Positions 46,055-56,600 of a stretch of 64,000 nt of DNA are shown piece by piece (position 1 is the first letter of the stretch; every line of letters starts with the position of its first letter). The notes below the pieces were generated by a model. It did no database searches and had not been told where the DNA came from. It saw nothing but the letters and a program-made list of their open reading frames with translations. The DNA comes from Achatina immaculata (Eukaryota > Mollusca > Gastropoda > Stylommatophora > Achatinidae). The translations under genes and the position numbers were made by a program. The DNA lies in NCBI GenBank assembly GCA_009760885.1, contig CM019710.1, positions 269,179-333,178 of the forward strand, written 5' to 3'.

Positions 46055-47385
46055 ATACATTAAATATCTTATCTTATATCTTATATCTTATATCCTTCCC
46101 GTGCCGTTAGACGTCACATAGGGCTCGCAAAGTAGTTCGCCAATTTTTCCTGTCTTCGGCGAGTCTTTCAACCTCATCAAAGGATTTTATGCCTGTTAAC
46201 TTGGCCTCTCTTAATAATGTTCTCTTCAGAGTTTCACGCGGTCTGCCCCTTTTTCTTCGGCCTGTTGTGTTCCACTTGATAGCTTGTTTTGGGATTCTCT
46301 GCTCATTTCTTCTCATCAAGTGGCCAACATATGTCCATCTCCTTTTCCTGATCACCCGTGAGACTGGTTGTTGTTCAGTCATCTGTCTTATCTCTGCATT
46401 GTTCTTGAATTCATTCCACTTGATGCCGAGTATTTTCCTTAGGCATTTGTTTTCAAAAGAGTCTAATTTCTTTTCTATTTCTTTAGTTGTTTTCCAGCTT
46501 TCGCATGCATAAATGAGGGTGGATATTACATTTGAATTGAATAGTCTTAACTTGGTTTTTGTGCTTATAACTTTTGAATTCCATATGTTCTCAAGATTCT
46601 TGAAGATTGATGCTGCTTTTGCAATTCTGATCCTAACTTCCTGTCTAGTGTCACCACCCTGGTCCATGTAGCTGCCAAGGTATGCAAATTGATTGACTTC
46701 TTCAATATCTGTCCCTTCTATGTGTATTTTTCCATTTTGATTGATGGGAATTTTCATTATTTTTGTTTTGTCCTTGTTAATTTCAAGTCCTATTTTGCTA
46801 GCCAATGAAAACAGGCTATCTGTTTTTTCTTGCATGGAATTCACATTGTTACTGATAAGAGTTATGTCATCAGCAAAATCAAGATCTTCTAGTTGGGTCC
46901 CATGTACCCAGTCAATACCTGTGTTACCTGTGCAGCATTTTTTCATTATGAAGTCTATTGTAATCCCAAAAAGTAAAGGAGACAGTATACATCCTTGTTT
47001 CACGCCTGTTTCAATCTGAAACCATTCACTCATCCCTTCTTCTGTCTTGACTGCACAACCATATCCATTGTATAAGTCCTTAATGATGTTGACAATTTTA
47101 GATGGTATTCCATATAGACATAGAATTCTCCATAATGAATCTCTGTGTATGCTATCAAATGCCTTCTTAAAATCTATGAAATTCAGTATTAATGGTTTCT
47201 GCTTTTCAATATGTTCTTCAAGTATTATTCTGAGAGTAAAGATCTGGTCGAGACAGCTTCTCCCTTTTCGAAATCCTGCTTGTTCCTCTCTCATTGCAGC
47301 ATCCACTATATCTTTGAGTCTATTCAAAATGACCTTGCAAAATACTTTTGACACAACTGATAGTAAGGTTACTCCTCTCCAGATA
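46055..47385 (-). mobile_element. RTE-like family 4, copy 2, 5' truncated
   Basis: Minus-strand element with a tail of (ATAAGAT)n at 46060-46095. It ends on its 5' side at about 47385 and is followed without spacer by a plus-strand family 3 fragment. It is longer than the copy at 34685-35836 by about 165 bp at the 5' side. Confidence 0.87.
46107..47354 (-). CDS. Reverse transcriptase and C-terminal region of RTE-like family 4
   Basis: Uninterrupted frame of 415 residues. The RT domain (about residues 1-215) has REEQAGFRKGRSCLDQIF, FIDFKKAFDSIHRDSLW, GVKQGCILSPLLFG, LDFADDITLI (catalytic Asp pair) and LEINKDKTKIMKI. The C-terminal part has ACESWKTTKE, NKCLRKILG, RRWTYVGHLM and GRRKRGRPRETLKRT, and ends RTTLRALCDV. 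The endonuclease and the start of RT are missing through 5' truncation, so the first Met is not a true start. The intact frame suggests a fairly recent insertion. Confidence 0.82.
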   Translation of the reverse strand: MSKVFCKVILNRLKDIVDAAMREEQAGFRKGRSCLDQIFTLRIILEEHIEKQKPLILNFIDFKKAFDSIHRDSLWRILCLYGIPSKIVNIIKDLYNGYGCAVKTEEGMSEWFQIETGVKQGCILSPLLFGITIDFIMKKCCTGNTGIDWVHGTQLEDLDFADDITLISNNVNSMQEKTDSLFSLASKIGLEINKDKTKIMKIPINQNGKIHIEGTDIEEVNQFAYLGSYMDQGGDTRQEVRIRIAKAASIFKNLENIWNSKVISTKTKLRLFNSNVISTLIYACESWKTTKEIEKKLDSFENKCLRKILGIKWNEFKNNAEIRQMTEQQPVSRVIRKRRWTYVGHLMRRNEQRIPKQAIKWNTTGRRKRGRPRETLKRTLLREAKLTGIKSFDEVERLAEDRKNWRTTLRALCDV

Positions 47386-47675
47386 CATACTACAAGAAGT
47401 TAATATTAAAGAAGGCTGGCTAGTAAAGAGGATTAAACAGAGAAAACTTAAATATTTTGACATTTTAAACGTCATGAGAATTTAGAGAAGAAATTTGAAG
47501 GGTACATAATGGGAAAAAGAAAGAGAGGAAGACCAGGGCGAATGTGGCTGTAAGACATTGTTAATAATCTGCAAATGGATATCAGCAGCAGGGAACCTTT
47601 ATTACAACCGAGAGGTCTACAGTAGAGCTGTTAGGGGGCCAAAGTTTCGCAATAGGCATGCACATGACTGACTGA
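47386..47675 (+). mobile_element. RTE-like family 3, 3' fragment
   Basis: Begins TACTACAAGAAGTTAATATT (the LQELNIEEGW region) and runs to the GGCAAAGT-like end, with a GACTGACTGA tail at 47667. It lies head-to-head with family 4 copy 2. Confidence 0.78.
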
Positions 47676-47954
47676 CCTTTGTCTAACAAAGTGATAACTA
47701 TTACTGTACGAACTGAAGATAACAATGGCAAGATTAAGGTAGATTATAATCGTGATTACACTTCACGCAAAACTTCCGTGTGGAATCCTCTTTTCGAGCT
47801 TGTAATATACACATCAGTCCCTTCATGTTTGAAAGAGTTGCTAAACAGGTCATCTGTGTCGTTAAAAGCATGTATCAATGTTTGCATTCATGCATGTCAC
47901 CATCGTAATCATAGCGTGTCGTTTTCAGCACAAAGATAGTACTGGCCTGAGAAT

Positions 47955-48115
47955 CCTCTCTCCCTTGTCTTGATGCTGCACTCATCCAATATGTGTCCTG
48001 TCTGCTCTCTCCCTTGTCTTGATGCTGCACTCATGCAATATGTATCCTGTCTGCTCTCTCCCTTGTCTTGATGCTGCACTCATGCAATATGTATCCTGTC
48101 TGCTCTCGTATTCTA
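47955..48115. repeat. 49-bp tandem repeat, about 3.2 copies
   Basis: TCTCTCCCTTGTCTTGATGC followed by TGCACTCATGCAATATGTAT and CCTGTCTGC. The 47676-47954 stretch before it is unassigned. Confidence 0.88.
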
Positions 48116-48139
48116 TCTTTCCATCTATATCTCAATAAA

Positions 48140-48412
48140 TATGGAGGTTCTAACGGAGGTTGGGCAACAGAAAAAGTATGGCAAAATTCAGAACACGACA
48201 GTCTAGATTTGTAGGACATGTTTAAAGAAGAGGCAAAGCGGAACACCTAGTGTCAACAGGAAAACTGGAGTGAAAAAGGGATAGAGGAAGACAAAGAAAC
48301 AAGATATGTGACAGATTGAAAGAGTTGCATAGAGCACGGTCCAAAACACAGGTTATAGAAAGAGCAAAAGAAAGATAACTGTGGAAATCAATGACGACCA
48401 ACACCTGATTTG
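48140..48412 (+). mobile_element. RTE-like retrotransposon 3' fragment
   Basis: The plus strand, with a few stops, reads RFVGHV, RRGKAEHLVSTGKLE, KRDRGRQRNKICDRLKEL and RARSKTQVIERAKER, the C-terminal pattern of an RTE-like protein. It lies just downstream of the metalloprotease stop codon on the other strand. Confidence 0.65.
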
Positions 48413-48516
48413 AACAGAACAAAGATTTACAACTCTGTCTACCTCTCGCTCTTTTTCCTTCCTCATTTCATTCTAGTATACTCATAAATAGCATATATGA
48501 AGAACAAATACTTCTA

Positions 48517-48963
48517 TCACAGAACAGCCTTCGTTATCTTATTCAGAACCAACACCATGATTGATATAATGTAAACTAAACTCTTATCGCTAAACACATG
48601 GGCTAGTTCATGGTAAAAGCCTAGTGTATGAACTCCAGCGTTGACAGGATCTGTCGTTTTTTGATCTTTTGCGCTGTATCCTTGCCTAGTGATAGTTCTT
48701 GGTTGCTTCTCGGATGTTGTGTCTCTTGTACGAGCGTGAGTTCTGGTGTACGTCTTGACGGTCGACACTGCAGTTGGTTTTTTTCTTGTTGAAGATGGGC
48801 GAGAGTCAGACGGTGTTGTGGTAGGTGGTGTTGTGGTAGATGGTGTTGTGGTAGATGGTGTTGTGGTAGGTGGTGCTGTGGTAGTTGGCGTTGTGGTAGG
48901 TGGTGTTGTGGTAGATGGCATGCTGTGCATTGGTGTGTCCAGACATCTTCCAGCAACGCACCA
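48517..48963 (-). CDS. Metalloprotease last exon: WCVAGRC, Thr/Pro stalk, hydrophobic end
   Basis: 447 bases with stop at 48517, acceptor GTCCTCAG. WCVAGRC completes the cysteine-rich module. A Thr/Pro/Ser stretch encoded by 15-bp repeats (about 48820-48915) follows and is likely O-glycosylated, then a basic segment, and finally SLVYIISIMVLVL near the C-terminus, a possible membrane or GPI-type anchor. No AATAAA was seen in the 90 bases after the stop. Confidence 0.8.
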   Translation of the reverse strand, partial: WCVAGRCLDTPMHSMPSTTTPPTTTPTTTAPPTTTPSTTTPSTTTPPTTTPSDSRPSSTRKKPTAVSTVKTYTRTHARTRDTTSEKQPRTITRQGYSAKDQKTTDPVNAGVHTLGFYHELAHVFSDKSLVYIISIMVLVLNKITKAVL

Positions 48964-49606
48964 CTGAGGACGAGATGGAGAACAACTGTATAAGCCTAAT
49001 CGCAGAGATATTATATTATATTATACATACCATTAGCACAGTCGTCTCTGTTATTATCTTCATTAAGTTTATATTCATATCAGAATAACACGTCAGAACA
49101 TTAATAATCCTCTGTGACATCACTAAACCTTTTATAACAAACCTAACTGGCATCAATAAACCTTTTAAACAATCATGTATTTAACCCTAAATGCTATCTG
49201 CTACATCTACTATGACTATTACCGTTGCTACTACTACGACTACTACTACTACTACTACTACAACTACTACTACTACTACTACTACTAACACTAGTCCAAT
49301 ATTACTGCTACTAGTAGTACCAATGTCGCAAATACTACTGCTACTACTACAAATTGATCCTTCTACTGCTACTACCACTACTACTACTGCTTTTGCTACT
49401 GAAACTACTATTACTACTACCACTACTACTATTTCTACTACTACTGCTACTACTACTACTACTGCTACTACTACTACTACTGCTACTACTACAAATTGAT
49501 CCTTCTACTGGTACTACCACTACTAATATTTCTACTACTACTGCTACTACTACTACTGCTACTACTACTACTACTACTGCTACTACTACTACTACTACTA
49601 CTACTG

Positions 49607-49653
<47 letters not shown>

Positions 49654-50037
49654 GCAGTTGTTATAACTACTACTAATACAGATACTACTAGTCTACTATC
49701 GCTACTACCACAACACCAACACTTGCTACTACTGAAGAAACGACCACTACAGTAAAACTGGTTCTAGTAATGAGAATAGATGGATGTATATAGTTCAATG
49801 TTATTTAAAGATAGAAAGAGTGAGGAAAGTGGACAGAAACAAGAATGGCAGAAAGTAAGATGGGTACATATAAACGAAGAGCATACAACAATCCAATATT
49901 TCAGCAAAACCTTTTTTCAACGATCATATACAAAAACAACATAACATACAAAAACACAAAAAATGGATGAAAAAGGCATAGGGTTAGCTTTTTGGCCTAA
50001 TACTAGTAAGAAAGTTCGGCAGACAATGCTACTACAA

Positions 50038-50113
<76 letters not shown>

Positions 50114-50634
50114 ACAGCAACTATTAAATCACTACCGCTGTTATAACACCTAGTATTACTGTTACTGCTACAACCACAACGGCACCTACTGCTACTATTA
50201 CTACTACTACTATTCTTTCTCCCTCACCCTCTCTCTTTCTCTCTCTCTCTCTCTTTCTCTCTCTGCCTGCCTGCCTATTTCTTTACCCTTTAAACACAAA
50301 GATCATTCATTCATTCTCTGTCTTCTATAAACAATATTCATGTGTAGTAAAAGCTGATCATAATGTAAGGGGTAACTACTCAAACTGTATTAAAGAATGT
50401 GGCACATAAGCCTGTATAGTTCCTCACCTTGATAGTTCCACAAGGTGTAAACTCCTGGGGGATAATGGGAGAACAATAACCAGGGTTATTAGGAAGACTA
50501 CAGTACATTCCTCCACAGAGATCGTTCAGCACTCCCTCATGCAGCTGTAAATCCTAGACATCAGAGGAAATAATTCTTGGATTAAACCATAGTATTACTG
50601 ATTGTATTAACATTATACGAACACATCATATCGT

Positions 50635-50689
<55 letters not shown>

Positions 50690-53600
50690 AATGAAGATTA
50701 AAGTGTAATCAATAGAGAAATAAAAAAATTCAAGTGTAATCAATAGAGAAATGAAGGATTAAAGTGCAATCATTAGAGAAGTGAAGGTTTAAAATGTAAT
50801 CAACACAGAAATGAAGAATTAGACCTTAATCATGCTTAAGAAATATACGATCATTCCTTCATCTCTTCGCATCTGCTTCTCTTTTCTCTACATACCAGTG
50901 TTACATTTCTGCGAATGATCAACTTTGGTCCCTATTAAAATTATACGAGCATCTGTGGGTGTATGTTTATGTATGTCTCTGCACGTGAATGTTTGTGTGT
51001 GAATTTTATTTGTGAAAGATATGTTAAGGTTTCAAACCTACCTCACAAAAATAGCTGTTAGGGTCCCGAAAATGCAAGCGACACTGGCTGTCTCTGCTAA
51101 TATTCTCACCTGCCCGATGTCCAGAACTGGGCTGAGTTAGCGTGTTTTCCTTGGAAGTTTGCAGTGTACAATGTACCCTGGAAATCATAGAATAATAGTT
51201 TAATGATTTATATTGTTTATAACTTTCCTATTGTTACACCCTTTATAACTTTCCAGTTGTTACCCCGTTTATAATGTCCCTGTTCTTACATTTGTATAAC
51301 TGCTTATAATGTTCCTGTTGTTATATTTTTATAACTATACTATTGTTATATTGTTGATAACATTCCTGTTGTTGTACTGTTTATGATTTTTCACTTGTTA
51401 CTAAACTATAGATTAAAATACAAAATAATTCTAAGACGCAGTACATGATTTTCTACAAATAAGCACTCTGATTTCCCCACTTTTCTCTCTATTCTTCTCT
51501 TTCTTCTAACGTCTATTTCCTGATTCTTTTTTTTTTAATTGTAAGTAATTGTGATTGTGATTTCCTTTTCTTTCATATTATCCAACATGCTTTTCTTTCT
51601 TTCTATTCTTTTCTTTCTGACATCTATCGGCTCAGGTTCTATGTTTACATCTTTACCCAAATTCTATGTTTACATCTTTACCCAAGTTCTATGTTTGCAT
51701 CTTTACCCACGTTCTATGCTTGCATCTTTACCAAAGTTCTATGTTTGCATCTTTACCAAAGTTCTATGTTTACATCTTTACCCAAGTTCTATATTTGCAT
51801 CTTTACCAAAGTTCTATGTTTGCATCTTTACCAAAGTTCTATGTTTGCATCTTTACCCAAGTTCTATGCTTGCATCTTTACCTAATTTCTATGTTTGCAT
51901 CTTCGCCTAAGTTGCATCTTTACCAAACCATCATGTCATTTTTGCTTAATTTTTTTTGGTGCTTTATCTATATTTTGGCAAATAGCGACCCATAGCTGAC
52001 ATGCAAGCATCAGGATTGGCAAACCAGCAATAGCTGCCAAGACCCTGCCCTCCCATCTCTCTGTTGGTATCCCCAGTAACGTGAGCAGCATCTCCTACTG
52101 GGTAGGGATCGCCATAATCCCCACGGGGGTGGAGTCTGCTAAAGAAGCAATTCACACTCCGTGCTTTTTAGTCTTAATCAGGGACTGAAAAAATACCCGC
52201 CATAACCCTCACCCAATCCGACACGGTGCCGCGGGTCAACGTCTTCACCGCATCGGCTGCAAAGCACATCAGCTCGCAGTTACAGGGATAGAAGACAAAG
52301 CAAGTCAGGATCTATTTTCTTTATCAACCACGATTTTTTTTCAGTTAGCATATCATCGGAAGAAAAGCCCAGAGCAAAATTTGATGATGATGATGATGAT
52401 GATGATGAATTACTTGTTGAGATACTTCTTGAAAGACTTTACAGAGCAGGACGAGAATCTCCATCGACTGCCCTCATTAGCTGGACTGACCGGTGTCTGA
52501 GATATCGTTGTCATCACGAACTGATCCTCGTCTCTACAAGCATCCAGCCCGGTCGTCTCAGAGTCGTGGTCCGCCGACAGACTGTGGTGCCAAGGGAGGT
52601 AAGCGCAAATATATCGAAAATGTAAAAACAGTGGTACAGAGTTATCTAAGACGTTTAGAACACAGAGCTGTGACAGCTTTTTGTGAACATGTGAGATAAA
52701 AGCAACAAGATTAACAGCACTGAGAATCTTCGTTCATCTAGCTGTGCAAGTTCGAAACAAATGAACAGTGCTACAGAGTGCACACTAGTGTCATTGTAAT
52801 TCTAATCAGAGACTAGTATCTCCACACTCATTCATTTGCATGTCCCTTGCGGAACTTTGCCTCCCTAACAGCACTCTCTACTTCTTCTAATTTTTCCTCA
52901 TTGATACATATTTCAGCTGCCTTGTTTGTTTTGTCAGTCGTCATCAGTTTAGTTTTCTTCGCACTAAGATAGAGGTTTTGTTCTTCGTTGTTCTTTCGGA
53001 CTGACATAATTCGTTTTTCCACTCCTTTTTGTGTTGTGGGCAGTAATACTGTGTCATCAGCATATCTAATCTCTTGTATTTCATAACCTCCAGTTGATAA
53101 ATGTACAAATATACAAATAAATATATAGACTGATATAAATATATAGATGTGAAGACATACAAACGGTTAGGATTAATCTAGATAAACATAAACCTAGCAG
53201 AATGGCAGGCAGTCAGGCAAACAGACAGACAGACAGACACACAGACATACAGACAGACAGACAGACAGACAACCTGTGTCCAAGCTCATGTGCAGCAACT
53301 TCTCCCAGAAAGCCATTGAAGTTATTGACAGAGACGGAAACAGCCAGCGATCTACAAACTTTACCGACGTATGAAATACCTACACTGTCCATGTCAAGTC
53401 TGAAACAGATAAAGATCACATCATTTTCAATGTCATATTCTTTCAGTTACGTGTAGTTTCTACAATAGTGCATATTCTACAAATAAGACATTTGTTCTTC
53501 GTTTGTTTTCTAACTACTTCCTTTTGTTGGTCAGACAAGTAATAAGGATGGTAATTAAAACTTAATACAATTACTTCCCCTCGATGGTCAGATAAGTAAT

Positions 53601-56600
53601 GGGAATATTAAAACTGAAAATTGTTTACTTCCCTTCGTTAATCAAACAAGTAGTGAGAATGTTAAAACTGAACAGAATCACTTCCCTTTGGTGGTTATAC
53701 AAGTAGAGAGAACTTGAAATCTGAATAATATTACTTCCCCTCGTTGGTCAGACAGGTATGGACGATGTGAAATTTGTATATAATTTACTTTCCACTGCTA
53801 GTCTGGCAAATAATGAGGTTGTCAAATCTGAACAAATATCCTCTTGAGAGTGTACAACCCTCTTCTTGGGTAAGAAATTTAAGTTGCGCAAAATGTTTGC
53901 AGAAAGCTCATACTCAAGACACTCAAAACACGGGCGAGATCATATCTTTGTATGCAGAAAGCAAAGTGCTTAAGAATGGTGAGATGCTGTCTCTTCTGGC
54001 TGTAGTGTAATATGATACTGTGATTTTGTTATAGAAGTTCTTTGGTTCTGGGAGCATGTTGTCCATGTTTTGTACACTGATAAAAGATTTTTTTTTAATT
54101 TGTATTTGGAGGATGGAATAATAGCTTTTTTTCAGTTTCAGAAATCTGGGATATTCTGTCAGCTCATGTATTACTACCTCACTGACAAGACTGGAAGTAT
54201 CACTACCTCACTGACAAGATTGGAAGTATTACTACCTCACTGACAAGATTGGAAGTATTACTACCTCACTGACAAGATTGGAAGTATCACTACCTCACTG
54301 ACAAGACTGGAAGTATCACTACCTCACTGACAAGACTGGAAGTATCACTACCTCACTGACAAGACTGGAAGTATTACTACCTCACTGACAAGACTGGAAG
54401 TATCACTACCTCACTGACAAGACTGGAAGTATTACTACCTCACTGACAAGACTGGAAGTATTACTACCTCATTGACAAGACTGGAAGTATTACTACCTAA
54501 CTGACAAGATTGGAAGTATTACTACCTTACTGATAAGACTGGAAGTATTACTACCTCACTGACAAGACTGGAAGTATCACTACCTCACTGACAAGATTGG
54601 AAGTATTACTACCTCACTGACAAGATTGGAAGCAGTACTACCTCACTGACAAGATTGGAAGTATTACTAGCTCACTGAAAAGACTGGAAGTATTACTACC
54701 TCACTGATAAGACTGGAAGTATCACTACCTCACTGACAAGACTGGAAGTATCATTACCTCACTGACAAAACTGGAAGTATCACTACCTCACTGACAAGAT
54801 TGGAAGTATTACTACCTCACTGACAAGACAGGAAGTATCACTACCTCACTGACGAGACTGGAAGTATCACTACCTCACTGACAAGACTGGAAGTTATCAC
54901 TACCTCACTGACAAGACTGGAAGTATTACTACCTCACTAACAAGACTGGAAGTATCACTACCTCACTGACAAGACTGGAAGTATCACTACCTCACTGACA
55001 AGACTGGAAGCAGTACTACCTCACTGACAAGATTGGAAGTATTACTACCTCACTGAAAAGACTGGACGTATTACTACCTCACTGATAAGACTGGAAGTAT
55101 CACTACCTCACTGACAAGACTGGAAGTATCACTACCTCACTGACAAGACTGGAAGTATCACTACCTCACTGACAAGACTGGAAGTATCACTACCTCACTG
55201 ACAAGACTGGAAGTATCACTACCTCACTGACAAGACTGGAAGTATTACCACCTCACTGACAAGACTGGAAGTATCACTACCTCACTGACAAGACTGGAAG
55301 TATCACTACCTCACTGACAAGACTGGAAGTATTACTACCTCACTGACAAGACTGGAAGTATCACTACCTCACTGACAAGACTGGAAGTATCACTACCTCA
55401 CTGACAAGACTGGAACTTTCACTACCTCACTGACAAGACTGGAAGTATTACTACCTCACTGACAAGACTGGAAGTATCACTACTTCACTGACAAGACTGG
55501 AAGCATCAAGGTAGCCTGCGCTCGAAAGCACAGCTTGAAGATGCCATTGCTGTCAAGACCGTCAAGGAGATAACTTTCTCAACCATTCGTTAAAAAGCTC
55601 ATGATGTATCCTTTTCTTTGGCTGAGAAATATCCCAGAATATGCGAACCTAAACGAACAATCTTTCGATAAAAGAGAAGCAAAAGATAAGTTTTAAAATT
55701 TCTACAAAATGTCTTGAATTTAGGAATTAGAAGTATTCCTCTCAGGGTCACACCCTGGCATGCTAACTTTTGATCATTTTTTTTTATTATTGACAGGTAT
55801 GTTGGTCTGATTTTCTTTACTTATCATCACTTTGTGCAAAATGGGAAATTGACTGAGGTATAAAGATTGGGGAAAATTGACTGAGGTATAAACATTGGGG
55901 GAAACTGACTGAGGTATAAAGATTGGTGGAAACTGACTGCTGAGGTATAAAGATTGGGTGAAACTGACTGAGGTATAAAGATTGGGTGAAACTGACTGAG
56001 GTATAAAGATTGGGGGAAACTGACTGAGGTATAAAGATTGGGTGAAACTGACTGAGGTATAACGATTGGGGGAAACTGACTGATGTATAAAGATTGGGGG
56101 AAACTGACTGAGATATAAAGATCAGGCAACTACATATGTGCCCGGAGTACAAGGATAATGACCGTAACCAGCCTACTCCAGATCCCACTGCTAACCAAAA
56201 CCTGAGCCTCCCACATCTAACCCAACTTTACTCCTGAGCTGCTAGCTCATCATCAAAAGGTTAAAGATGATAGAGACAGGAGGCCCATAACAATATTGTC
56301 TCCAGTACTTCTACGTGTCCTGCTTTGTGTGATCTAGAACGTACCCAGTAAAGAGCATGTAGTGGTCACTGGCTGGTATGTCTGACTGCCGCTGGTACCA
56401 TTTATAGAAAGCCAGAAGGACTTTGCTGCCACTAACCTCTTCATTCTCGTCTGCGAGGACTGAGATAAAATATGCGTCCCTTGCTTTCTGAAAGTCATAC
56501 ATTTCAATTTTTTTTTAACAGTTTATAATGTAAACACCAAACTGGTTATACTGTAAACATACAAAACTGGTTATACTATAGACACACCAAACTGGTTATA

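Noticed and set aside
49187..49755. Poly-Thr, poly-Leu and poly-Val ORFs
   Set aside because: Reading frames of the CTA microsatellite.
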